A stretch of 64,000 nucleotides of DNA from Rhizobium croatiense (GTDB lineage Bacteria > Pseudomonadota > Alphaproteobacteria > Rhizobiales > Rhizobiaceae): NCBI RefSeq assembly GCF_019793465.1, contig NZ_JAILYJ010000012.1, positions 62,001-126,000 on the forward strand. Direction: 5' to 3'. The translations under genes were made by a program, and so were the position numbers. Shown here piece by piece: positions 25,754 to 34,528 of the stretch. The notes beneath the pieces are model-generated. The model was not told the origin of the DNA and did not search any database. It saw nothing but the letters and a program-made list of their open reading frames with translations. How positions within the stretch are numbered: position 1 is the first letter of the stretch; the number at the start of each line of letters is the position of its first letter.

Positions 25754-28468
25754 TTACGATAACAGTTCCTTGAACATACCGTTTTTCTCGGAAAGTTCCG
25801 GATAGTTCCCGGCTTCGGCCAAGCCGCCGCGGTCGAAGAGCAGGATCCGATCGAACATCTCGGCGAGCCGTGCATTGGAAAGCACCCAGATGATCGCCGG
25901 CCGCTCGCCTTCCTTATGAAGGTCTTCGATGATGTTGCGGGTGATCTGGTCCTGGACGCGCTGATCGAGTGCCGACAGCGGCCGGTTGAAGATGAAATAG
26001 TCCGAACGCTTCAGAAGCGCGCGGGCAAGGTTCAGCTTCTGCCGTTGCACCATGGTCAACCGCTTGCCGCCCGAGCCGACGTCGAATTCCAGCCCGATCG
26101 ACAGCACGTCGTCATAAAGGTCGAGCGCGTCGAAGAGTTCGCCCATGACGGCGCGGATACGGTCGGAGGCGTCGGCCTGCTGATAGGCGATGCGGCCGAA
26201 CAGCACATTGTCCATCAGGCTGGCCGACGGGGTGAAACGCTCGGCGTCGTAACGCTCGATCAACTCGGCGAGATCATCCGGAATATGCGCGTGGAACTGT
26301 TTTCGGGCGCTGACGATCTTGTCCATCAGTTCGGTCGTCAACAGGCCGAAGCGGTGGCGCGGCTCGATATAGGCGAAACTCAGCCGGATGATCGCTGAGC
26401 GCTCCTCCGGCGTGGCGTCCTCGAAGCGGCGGCTTTGCAGCTTCTGCAGCAGCGCCTGATAGGTCGGAATGTCGTCCGCCGTCATGAAGGTCAGCTGCTG
26501 GAAGAAAGGATGGTCGGGCGGCAGGTCATGGAAGAGCTCGACGGCGTTTTCGGCGATCTCGAGGCCCATGGCGTAGAGATCGGTGCTGAGGCCCGTCTCG
26601 CGGAAGAGCTGCTGGAAATAAGGGTGCGCAGCCAGTCTGCGGTTGGTCATCAGCGGCCGCTTCATCGTGCCGAAGAGCAGGTTTTCGCCGACCGTCGCCT
26701 GGGCGTTGTAGGCGTCGAAATCGAAAGGTACGACGATGCCGTCGAGCCCCTCGTCACGCAGCCGGTCCCGGAGCGAAGCGCGCAGCGCGACGACATGGTC
26801 GCTGACGGCCACATGCACGTCGGTGTTGACGGTCGAGCGCAGCGCCAGATCGAGAATATCCTGCGAGATCAGCACGGCGTCGAGCACCGGCCGGATCGCT
26901 TTCAGAAGGTCTTCCGGCCCGCTGGCGCCGGCCGCCTGGTAATCCACCCAGTCGCTGTTGAGGTCGAGGGTCGGATTGCCGGCCTTCACGGCCTCGGCCG
27001 AATGCCATTTATATTCGAGCGCTTCCTTCTCGTCGTAGACGGGATCGGTCATCGGCGCATGCTTGAGGCCGTAGAGCAGATTGCTGGCGAGCGAGCCATG
27101 GAAGAAGAAAGTGTCGGCCGAGGCATAGGAGATGCGCCGGCCGGTGATCGATTCCGGCAGGTCCAGCAGGTCGCGCCCATCGATGGTGATGCGGCCGGAA
27201 TCCGGCCAGATCATGCGGCCGAGTGCTTCGGCGAAGGCTTCCGCGCCGCTGCCGTTCGGGCCGACGATCGCCATCGTCTCATTCGGCTTGATTTCGACCG
27301 AGACGTGGTCGACGAGGCGGGCGCCGCTATCGTCGGAAAGCGAGAGATTGGTGACGACGAGGGCGCTGGTCAGCGCCCCGACCGGGGCAGCCGCGAGTTC
27401 CTGAATCTGGCTGTCGATCAGCGGTTCGACGTTGAACTGTTCGTAGACCTGCTGGTATTTCACCTGCACGTCCTGGCGCATCTGGTCCCAGTCGATCAGT
27501 TCCTTCAGCGGCCCGGGCAGATCCTTGTAGGCCGATATGACGGCGACGAGCTGGCCGATGTCGAGACGGCCCTGCAATGCGAGGTAGCCGCCGATCGCGT
27601 AAAACAGGAAAGGCGTGACCTGGGCGAGGAAGTTGTTGATGAACTTCACCAGGAATTTCCACTGGTAAAGGTCGTAACGGATCGAGAAGATGCGGCCGAG
27701 CCGCCAGGCGATGTCGGCACGTTCGAGGTTGGAGGTGTCGTTGCCGTGGATCGTGCCGATGCCCTCGACGATTTCGCCGACGCGGCCGGAAAGCTCGCGC
27801 GCCGTCAGCTGCCGCTGGCGGCCGAGGTCCAAGAGGCGTTTCCTCATGCGGGGGATGACGACCGCCTGGACGCCGACGATGCCGGCGGCGATCATGCCGA
27901 GCCAGAAATTCTGCACGATGATGAAGGCAAGCGCGGTGATCGCCTGGCCGCCGAGAAGGGCGGGCGAAACGAAGGCATCGCCGGTGAAGCCGCCCATCGG
28001 CTCGACCTCGTCCTTGATCATCGTGGCGATCTCGGCCGATTTCACCCGCTTGAAATGAGCCGGTGGAAAACGCAGCACCCGGTCAATGAGCTCGAAGCGG
28101 ATTCGCCGCAGCATGCGTTCGCCGAGCCGCCCCTTATAGGTGTTGATGTAGAATTTGAAGAGGCCGTTCAGCACCACCAGGGCCAGGAACACCAGGCTGA
28201 GCGCCATCAGCATCTGGAAACGGTTGAGTTCTACGCCTTGAAAGAATTCGACATGGCCGATCAGCGGAATGTCGTAGGCGATATGCATGAATCTCTGAGT
28301 TGCCCCAGGCCCTTCGAACCCTTCGCCTTGAATCGGTCCATTGACGATCTGCTTCGGCAGATCGAAGGACAGGAAATAGGGCACCATCGAGGCGGCGACG
28401 ACGGCCAGGATCCACAGCTGCTGCAGCCGCGTGTTCTTCCAGATGTAGCGGGCGAGGCTTTTTTCCAT
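25754..28468 (-). CDS. ABC exporter-like protein with degenerate, expanded ATPase domain
   Basis: 904 residues, about 300 longer than a usual exporter half-transporter. Residues 1-330 form a six-helix membrane domain. The nucleotide-binding region starts near 365, but every catalytic motif is altered: Walker A at 403-410 is GPNGSGAE (Lys-Ser/Thr lost), Walker B at 823-830 is DYFIFNRP (Asp-Glu replaced by Asn-Arg), and the H-loop at 862-866 is VLSNA (no His). The signature region is SGGKRLTMVQRQ. A 300-residue insertion (about 470-740) separates the halves. It contains extra copies of the post-Q-loop motif: SLASNLLYG (459-467), TVGENLLFG (592-600) and SLMDNVLFG (750-758). The protein is therefore probably not an ATPase by itself. 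It sits between glycosyltransferases and a cNMP-binding protein. Confidence 0.85.
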   Translation of the reverse strand: MEKSLARYIWKNTRLQQLWILAVVAASMVPYFLSFDLPKQIVNGPIQGEGFEGPGATQRFMHIAYDIPLIGHVEFFQGVELNRFQMLMALSLVFLALVVLNGLFKFYINTYKGRLGERMLRRIRFELIDRVLRFPPAHFKRVKSAEIATMIKDEVEPMGGFTGDAFVSPALLGGQAITALAFIIVQNFWLGMIAAGIVGVQAVVIPRMRKRLLDLGRQRQLTARELSGRVGEIVEGIGTIHGNDTSNLERADIAWRLGRIFSIRYDLYQWKFLVKFINNFLAQVTPFLFYAIGGYLALQGRLDIGQLVAVISAYKDLPGPLKELIDWDQMRQDVQVKYQQVYEQFNVEPLIDSQIQELAAAPVGALTSALVVTNLSLSDDSGARLVDHVSVEIKPNETMAIVGPNGSGAEAFAEALGRMIWPDSGRITIDGRDLLDLPESITGRRISYASADTFFFHGSLASNLLYGLKHAPMTDPVYDEKEALEYKWHSAEAVKAGNPTLDLNSDWVDYQAAGASGPEDLLKAIRPVLDAVLISQDILDLALRSTVNTDVHVAVSDHVVALRASLRDRLRDEGLDGIVVPFDFDAYNAQATVGENLLFGTMKRPLMTNRRLAAHPYFQQLFRETGLSTDLYAMGLEIAENAVELFHDLPPDHPFFQQLTFMTADDIPTYQALLQKLQSRRFEDATPEERSAIIRLSFAYIEPRHRFGLLTTELMDKIVSARKQFHAHIPDDLAELIERYDAERFTPSASLMDNVLFGRIAYQQADASDRIRAVMGELFDALDLYDDVLSIGLEFDVGSGGKRLTMVQRQKLNLARALLKRSDYFIFNRPLSALDQRVQDQITRNIIEDLHKEGERPAIIWVLSNARLAEMFDRILLFDRGGLAEAGNYPELSEKNGMFKELLS

Positions 28469-28649
28469 GGCTAACCGTCAGCTTGCTGGGAAATTCCGAA
28501 GGCGCGATCCGGGCGCGGGACGGGAGGAATTGTTGAGAACAGGACCATGCAGCCGGACCGCCGATATCGCAATGAAAACAAGGCGAAGGGAGCGGCTGCA
28601 GAAAGGCCGATTCTCGCCGGAACTTTGCTTATATCACAGGATTTTTGAA

Positions 28650-29795
28650 TTAGGCGAGCGATTCGGCAATCATGGAGCGAATGATGCCGGCGGTCTTCTC
28701 CGCTCCGTCGAGATCGAGCAGGACCCTCCCGCGACGCGGTGCGGCGAGCGCCTTTTCGACGGCTTCCTTCACATGGCCCGGCGTCAGTCCCTCTTCCGGC
28801 AGGATATCGGCGAGGTCAAGTGCCTGCAGCCGTTCGGCGCGCACCGTCTGCTCGGTCTCGCCGCCGGCGACGAAGGGGATGAGGATCGCTCGGCACTGAC
28901 TGCGCAGGAGGTCGCCGACCGTGTTGTAACCGGCCTGCGAGATCGACACCTTGGCGCCGCGCAGCAGCGAGGGAAAATCCTTGCGGAAGCGTACCAGCGC
29001 CACATTCGCGGGTGCATCCTGCGACAGCGCGGCGAAATCGGCCTCCGGCAGGTTCGGCCCTGCGATCAGCAGCCAGCGAAGATCGGTTGGCAATAACACC
29101 GCCGCCTCTTTGGCCGCGCCGATCAGCGCCGCGCCGACCGCACCGCCGCCCACCGACGCGATGATGTCGAAGGTCTCAGCCGGTTCCGGCGCCGGCGGCG
29201 CGGCGACGAGGCCGGTATAACGTACCCTGTCGGCAATCTCTGCCGTCAGCGGGAAGGTGTCCTCGAGCCTGACGAAGCCGGGATCGCCGTGGACGAGCAC
29301 GGCGTCGAAATGATCCCTGACCAGGGCTGCGGTTTCCGCGTCGCGGCCGGCCTTGCGGTTTTCCTGCAGGATGTCGCGCACCGAGCTCAGCAGCTTCGGG
29401 CGCGGTTCGGCCGTCTCGATCGCCGCAAGCAGGGGCAGCAGTTCGAAGCGCATCTGCCGCCGGCCGAAAGGGAAGGCTTCGATGATGACGACATCGGGCC
29501 TTGCGGCATGAAAGGCCTCGAGCAGCAGGTCGCGGCGGGCATGGAGGAAATCCTCGCCCACCGGGCGGCCATCGGCATCGGCGAGGCCGGAAAAGCCGGC
29601 ATTGCTGGCGACGACCGCCGGCAGCGCCACGGTCTTGACGCCCTCTCCGGGAAAGCCCGGCACCGGCAGGCCGCCGGTCACGACAGTGACGTCGAAACCG
29701 TCCTTGACGAGCGCATTGGCGATGCGGCTGGCGCGGGCGATATGGCCGATGCCGAGCAGGTGCTGGACGTAGAAGAAGATATGCGGTGCCGTCAT
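28650..29795 (-). CDS. MurG-like glycosyltransferase
   Basis: 381 residues, GT-B fold. The N-terminus IFFYVQHLLGIGHIARASRIANAL gives the MurG-type GxGHxxR donor/acceptor loop, and the C-terminal half has SVGGGAVGAALIGAAK and VSISQAGYNTVGDLLRSQCRAI, the UDP-sugar-binding region. It probably transfers an N-acetylhexosamine or hexose from a UDP-sugar. The ATG at 29795 overlaps the stop of the upstream glycosyltransferase by 4 nt (ATGA), so the two are translationally coupled. The frame continues to 30035 only as shadow of the neighbour. The acceptor is unknown. Confidence 0.85.
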   Translation of the reverse strand: MTAPHIFFYVQHLLGIGHIARASRIANALVKDGFDVTVVTGGLPVPGFPGEGVKTVALPAVVASNAGFSGLADADGRPVGEDFLHARRDLLLEAFHAARPDVVIIEAFPFGRRQMRFELLPLLAAIETAEPRPKLLSSVRDILQENRKAGRDAETAALVRDHFDAVLVHGDPGFVRLEDTFPLTAEIADRVRYTGLVAAPPAPEPAETFDIIASVGGGAVGAALIGAAKEAAVLLPTDLRWLLIAGPNLPEADFAALSQDAPANVALVRFRKDFPSLLRGAKVSISQAGYNTVGDLLRSQCRAILIPFVAGGETEQTVRAERLQALDLADILPEEGLTPGHVKEAVEKALAAPRRGRVLLDLDGAEKTAGIIRSMIAESLA

Positions 29796-31039
29796 GACGC
29801 CTTCTGCCATTCGGCCTCGAACAGGCCGCTGAGCTGTCTGATGCTGGAGTGATAGTCGAAATCGTCGCGCACCCGCCTTTCGGCGGCGTCGCCGAGGCGC
29901 TTGCGCAGCGCCGGGTCGCGGATCGCCGCCTCCAGGGCTCTGGCCAACAGCGCCGGATCTTCCGGCGGCACGACGAGGCCGTTTTCCCCGTCCCTCAGAA
30001 GTTCCGGCACGCCGGAGACTTCGGTCGAAATGCAAACCAGCCGCTGGCTCGAGGCTTCCACAAGCACGTTCGGCAGGCCGTCGCGGTCGCCGTTGGCGGC
30101 GATCCGGCAGGCGAGCGCGAAGAGGTCCGCGCGGCGGTAATGATCGAGCACGTCTTCCTGCGCCATGGCGCCCTTCCAGACGATGCGGTCGGAGAGGCCG
30201 AGTTCGGCGGCGAGCGCCTTCAGCGTCGCCAGCGCCTCGCCGCCGCCGATATGCTCCATGCGCCAGTGCAGGTCGGCGGGCAGAAGGGCGAGGGCGCGCA
30301 GCAGCACGTCGTAGCCCTTCTTCTCGACGGCGCGGCCGACGCTCAAGATGAAGGCCGGATCGTCAGGGTCGCTGCCGGTGCGGTTCGAGTGCTCGCCGGC
30401 AAAATGGCCGAAGCGGGCGAGATCGAGACCGTGGTAGCTCAGGTGCACCGCGTCCTTGCGGGATGTCAGCGTCCGCATGTGTTCGTAACCCGTCCTGGTG
30501 CAGGTGACGGTCCAGCGGGCGCTGTTCAGTTTTGCGGTGAGCTCCCAGTCGGGCGAGGTCCATATGTCCTTGGCATGCGCCGAGCAGCTCCAGGGCGTGC
30601 CCGTCAGGATGCTTGCATATTCCGTCACCGAGGCCGGTGTGTGGATGAAATGGGCATGCAGCCACTCGCCTCCATCCGGCCATTCACGCCCCAGCACCAG
30701 CGCCTGGCCGAGGCGGCGGAAGCGGTTGCGCGAGAGGTCGCGTGGCAGATCGGCCAGAAAACGTTTGATCAGCGCCTTGAAGCCGGGTTTGGAGAAACCG
30801 GCGATAAGACCTTTCAGCACCCGGATCGGCTCCTCGTGCAGATATTCCGGCAGGTAGACGACGCGCGCTTTGATCTCGTCATGCACGGGATGGCGCTTTT
30901 TGTCGGTCGGCCGGCGCATCGAAATCAGCGTCAGGTCGAAGCCGGCCTTTTCGAGGCCGAGCAGTTCTTGGGCGATGAAGGTTTCCGAAAGGCGGGGATA
31001 GCCTTTCAGCACAACGAGGATCTTGCGGCGTGGCGGCAA
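29792..31039 (-). CDS. Glycosyltransferase family 4
   Basis: 415 residues, GT-B. It starts with KILVVLKGYPRLSETFIAQELLGLEKAGFDL, typical of the WcaL/exopolysaccharide group, and has the retaining-GT4 donor site near the C-terminus: GLPNVLVEASSQRLVCISTEVSGVPELL with the two Glu of the E-x7-E type pattern. SVGRAVEKKGYDVLLRALALL is the inter-domain phosphate-binding stretch. It is the middle gene of three adjacent glycosyltransferases, ending 9 bp after the upstream one and overlapping the downstream one. Likely role: building an extracellular or envelope glycan. Confidence 0.87.
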   Translation of the reverse strand: MPPRRKILVVLKGYPRLSETFIAQELLGLEKAGFDLTLISMRRPTDKKRHPVHDEIKARVVYLPEYLHEEPIRVLKGLIAGFSKPGFKALIKRFLADLPRDLSRNRFRRLGQALVLGREWPDGGEWLHAHFIHTPASVTEYASILTGTPWSCSAHAKDIWTSPDWELTAKLNSARWTVTCTRTGYEHMRTLTSRKDAVHLSYHGLDLARFGHFAGEHSNRTGSDPDDPAFILSVGRAVEKKGYDVLLRALALLPADLHWRMEHIGGGEALATLKALAAELGLSDRIVWKGAMAQEDVLDHYRRADLFALACRIAANGDRDGLPNVLVEASSQRLVCISTEVSGVPELLRDGENGLVVPPEDPALLARALEAAIRDPALRKRLGDAAERRVRDDFDYHSSIRQLSGLFEAEWQKAS

Positions 31040-31048
31040 GGCTTGGTC

Positions 31049-32257
31049 CTATTCCGCGCCGACGAGGGCAAGGTGGCTGCCGCGGCCGTCGATCCATCGG
31101 CCGACAGTCTGCGAAATGTGGTCGAGCCCTTCGAGATGCATATTGCTGCCGCTCTTCGACGGCGGCAGGCGGGAGGGCAGGCGCTTCAGCGCCTCGGCCA
31201 TCACAATCGGATCGACCGATTGTTCCGGCAGCAGCATGTCGACGAGGCCGAGTTCGCTGGCCCGCTTGGCGCGCAACAGCTGTTCCTCGCGCGGCTTGAC
31301 GCGCGGCACGATGAGGGCCGGCTTGTCGAAGGAGAGGATCTCGCAATAGGTGTTGTAACCGCCCATGGCGACGACGCCGGTGGCGCCGTCGATCAGCTCT
31401 TCCATGTGGTTGTCGAACTCGATCACCTCGATATAGGGGATGGCTTCGCCCTTCTGCACCAGCTTGGCGCGCTCGGCGGCCGGCATATAAGGCCCGAGCA
31501 CGACGAGCGCCTTCTGCGTCAGCGTAGGATCGGCCTCATACGCATTCATCACGTCGTGGACGAGATCGGAGCCGTCGCCGCCGCCGCCTGTGGTGACCAG
31601 CAGATAATTATCCTTTCGGGCGTTGATCGAGGTCTTGCCCTTGGAGACGCTGCGCTGCAGGAAGCCGACGAAATCCATCTTCCGGCGCAGGCTCACCGGC
31701 ACGTCGAGACCGATCAGCGGGTCGTAAAAATCCGGCGGGCCGTAGACCCAGACGCTGTCGTAATATTGGTCGATCTTCTGCATGATGCCGTTCCGCTTCC
31801 ACTCGGCCTCGAGCAGATGCGGCGCGTCCATGACCTCGCGCAGGCCGAGCACCAGCACGGTGCCGCGGGCCTTGAGATAGGCGAGCGTATCCTCGACCTC
31901 ACCCTTCAGCCCCATCGGCTCCTTGTCGACGATGAAAATATCGGGCTGGAAGGTCTCGGCGGTGTGGCGAATGCTCGATTCGCGCATTTTCAACGTCTCG
32001 TGCAGGTCGATATGGCTGGCGAGCGAGGTATATTCGCCGTTGCGCAGCTTGATGACGCTCGGGATTTTCACGAAGTCGACGCGGGCGCGGTAGTCGAAGG
32101 CGCCGGCGATCGTCGCGCCCGAAATGATCAGGATGTTGAGGCCGCGATAATCCTCGACCAGCGCATGGGCGATGGCGCGACAGCGACGCAGGTGGCCGAG
32201 GCCGAAAGTGTCGTGGCTGTACATGAGGATGCGTGCATCTTCGAGACGTCTGGCCAA
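31049..32257 (-). CDS. MurG-like glycosyltransferase (TTG start)
   Basis: 402 residues, GT-B. ILMYSHDTFGLGHLRRCRAIAHAL is the MurG-like GxGHxxR loop and VVAMGGYNTYCEILSFDKPALIVP the C-terminal UDP-sugar site. It resembles the third glycosyltransferase of the cluster in layout but not closely in sequence. I chose the TTG at 32257 because GGAGGG lies 7 nt upstream (32265-32270); the frame also has an ATG at 32284 without a good site. The importer genes lie 98 bp upstream on the same strand. Confidence 0.85.
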   Translation of the reverse strand: MARRLEDARILMYSHDTFGLGHLRRCRAIAHALVEDYRGLNILIISGATIAGAFDYRARVDFVKIPSVIKLRNGEYTSLASHIDLHETLKMRESSIRHTAETFQPDIFIVDKEPMGLKGEVEDTLAYLKARGTVLVLGLREVMDAPHLLEAEWKRNGIMQKIDQYYDSVWVYGPPDFYDPLIGLDVPVSLRRKMDFVGFLQRSVSKGKTSINARKDNYLLVTTGGGGDGSDLVHDVMNAYEADPTLTQKALVVLGPYMPAAERAKLVQKGEAIPYIEVIEFDNHMEELIDGATGVVAMGGYNTYCEILSFDKPALIVPRVKPREEQLLRAKRASELGLVDMLLPEQSVDPIVMAEALKRLPSRLPPSKSGSNMHLEGLDHISQTVGRWIDGRGSHLALVGAE

Positions 32258-32354
32258 GGGTGTTCCCTCCGGGGTGAACAACATGCGTTAGTACCCCCAC
32301 CGTCCGGAGGCCACGAGGCGGGGGCGGTGCCGTGCGGCGCCGCCGGGTTTCCTG

Positions 32355-33527
32355 CTATTTGTAGGGATCTGCCGCATCGCGCAAGCCGTCTCCCAGAAAG
32401 TTGAACGCCAAAATGACAAGAACAACAGGAATGATCGGAAAGAGCAGCCAAGGATAGAAGGCGATGACGCTGACGCTTTTTGCCTCGGTCAGCAGAATGC
32501 CCCAGCTGGTGATCGGCGGGCGAAGACCGAGGCCGAGGAAGGAGAGCGCGGTCTCACCGAGGATCATGCCGGGGATCGAAATCGTCGCCGAGGCGATGAG
32601 ATGCGACATGAAGCCCGGCACCAGATGGCGGCCGATGATGCGCGGCGTGCTGGCACCCATCAGCTGAGCTGCCTGCACGTAATCCTCCTCGCGCAGCGCC
32701 AGAAGTTTCGAGCGCACGGCACGCGCTAGCCCGGTCCAGTCGATGATGCCGAGGATGACGGTGATGCCGAAATAGATGACGATCGGGCTCCAGGTCACCG
32801 GCATGATGGCGGCGAGCGCCATCCACAGCGGCAGGCTCGGCAGCGATTGCAATATCTCGATCAGGCGCTGGACGATGAGATCGAAAACGCCGCCCCAATA
32901 GCCGGCAAGACCGCCGATGACGATGCCGAGCACGAAACTGATCGCGATGCCGATCAAGCCGATCGTCAGCGAGATCCGCGCGCCGTAGAGGATGCGCGAG
33001 AGCACGTCGCGGCCGAGCCGGTCGGTGCCGAGCAGGAACATCTGGCCGCCGATCGACGGGCAGACCAGATGATAGTTCGAGGCGACGAGGCCCCAGAATT
33101 TATAGGAATCGCCGCGGCAGAAGAAACGGATCGGCTGCACGTCGTTCGGCCGGTCTGTATAGACGCGGTGCAGCGTATCGAGGTCCAGCGTCATGCTGCG
33201 GCCGTAGACGAAGGGGCCGACGAATTCTCCCTTGTCGAAGAAATGGACGCGCTGCGGCGGCGCATGGATGAAATCGACGTTGCGGGTGTGCAGGCCGTAG
33301 GGCGCCAGGAACTCGACGATCAGGATCATCAGGTAGATTGCGGCGAGAAAGATGCCGGAGACCAAGGCCAGCCGGTGCTGCTTGAACTTCCACCACATCA
33401 GCTTCTTCTGCGAGGCGAGATGGATGCGCGATTGCGCCGCCGTCATGGTTTCGGTCGCATGCGGATCGAAAGGTGCGGTCGAGACGTAATGCGGCAGCGG
33501 CGCGCCGGGTGCGGGAAGGGGCGACAT
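32355..33527 (-). CDS. Peptide/oligosaccharide ABC transporter permease (DppC/OppC type)
   Basis: 390 residues with a DppC/OppC architecture: an N-terminal helix (LALVSGIFLAAIYLMILIVE), a large periplasmic loop of about 110 residues, then five helices with the ATPase-coupling EAA-type loop REEDYVQAAQLMGASTPRII. The extra loop holds FCRGDSYKFWGL, a feature seen in some rhizobial members. The ATG at 33527 overlaps the TAA of the other permease gene (TAATG). It forms the membrane channel with that permease. Confidence 0.9.
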   Translation of the reverse strand: MSPLPAPGAPLPHYVSTAPFDPHATETMTAAQSRIHLASQKKLMWWKFKQHRLALVSGIFLAAIYLMILIVEFLAPYGLHTRNVDFIHAPPQRVHFFDKGEFVGPFVYGRSMTLDLDTLHRVYTDRPNDVQPIRFFCRGDSYKFWGLVASNYHLVCPSIGGQMFLLGTDRLGRDVLSRILYGARISLTIGLIGIAISFVLGIVIGGLAGYWGGVFDLIVQRLIEILQSLPSLPLWMALAAIMPVTWSPIVIYFGITVILGIIDWTGLARAVRSKLLALREEDYVQAAQLMGASTPRIIGRHLVPGFMSHLIASATISIPGMILGETALSFLGLGLRPPITSWGILLTEAKSVSVIAFYPWLLFPIIPVVLVILAFNFLGDGLRDAADPYK

Positions 33528-34525
33528 TATTTGGTGCTCCTGCCTTGCAGACGGATGCGGGGATCGAGGAAGCCGAGGGCGATATCGGAAATCAGCACGC
33601 CGATGACGTTGAGGAAGGCGAGGAACATCAGGAACGAGCCGGCGAGATACATGTCCTGGCTCTGCAGCGCCTTGATCAGCATCGGCCCGGTCGTTTCCAG
33701 CGACAGCACGATGGCGACGATCTCCGCACCCGAGATGATCGACGGCAGGATCGAGCCGATATCGGCGACAAAGAAGTTGAGCGCCATGCGCAGCGGATAT
33801 TTGACCAGCGCCCGCATCGGATGCAGGCCCTTGGCGCGCGCCGTCGTCACATATTGCTTCTGCATCTCGTCGAGCAGGTTGGCGCGTAAGCGACGGATCA
33901 TGCCGGCCGTGCCGGCCGTGCCGACGATGATGACGGGGATCCACAGGTGGGAGAGGATCGAGCGCGCCTTCTCCCAGCTCATCGGCGCCGAGATGTATTG
34001 CTGGTCCATCAGATGGCCGATCGAGATGCCGAACCAGATATTGGCGAAATACATCAGGATCAGCGCCAGCATGAAGTTCGGAATGGCGATGCCGAGCAGG
34101 CCGAGGAAGGTCAGCCCGTAATCGCTCCAGCTGTACTGGTGCGTGGCCGAATAGATCCCGATCGGGAAGGCGATGAGCCAGGTGAGCAGGATCGTCGTGA
34201 AGGAGACGAGGATCGTCAGCCACAGGCGCTCGCCGACCACGTCGGAAACCGGCAGCTGGTATTCGAAGGAATAGCCGAAATCGCCGTGCAGCATGCCGCC
34301 GACCCAGTAGAAATAGCGCACGATCTCCGGCTTGTCGAAGCCGTATTGCTGGCGCATCTCCTCGATTTCCTGGAGATTGGCGGTCTCGCCCGAGGCGCGC
34401 AGTTCGGCGATCTGGCTCTCGAAGAAGTCGCCGGGCGGCAGTTCGATGATGGTGAAAACCAGCGCCGAAATGACGAAGAGCGTCGGTACCATGGCGGCAA
34501 TGCGCCAGAGAATGTATCTGAGCAC
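33527..34525 (-). CDS. Peptide/oligosaccharide ABC transporter permease (DppB/OppB type)
   Basis: 332 residues, six helices. The N-terminal helix MLRYILWRIAAMVPTLFVISALVFTII and the following GDFFESQIAELRAS segment are typical of DppB. The coupling loop is KQYVTTARAKGLHPMRALVKYPLRMAL. Together with the second permease it forms the inner-membrane pore. The stop codon is shared with the start of that gene, and only 3 bp separate this gene from the binding-protein gene upstream. Confidence 0.92.
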   Translation of the reverse strand: MLRYILWRIAAMVPTLFVISALVFTIIELPPGDFFESQIAELRASGETANLQEIEEMRQQYGFDKPEIVRYFYWVGGMLHGDFGYSFEYQLPVSDVVGERLWLTILVSFTTILLTWLIAFPIGIYSATHQYSWSDYGLTFLGLLGIAIPNFMLALILMYFANIWFGISIGHLMDQQYISAPMSWEKARSILSHLWIPVIIVGTAGTAGMIRRLRANLLDEMQKQYVTTARAKGLHPMRALVKYPLRMALNFFVADIGSILPSIISGAEIVAIVLSLETTGPMLIKALQSQDMYLAGSFLMFLAFLNVIGVLISDIALGFLDPRIRLQGRSTK

Positions 34526-34528
34526 GCC

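Noticed and set aside
29849..32404. Plus-strand open frame of 851 codons
   Set aside because: Antisense to two glycosyltransferase genes with clear motifs; no ribosome-binding site.
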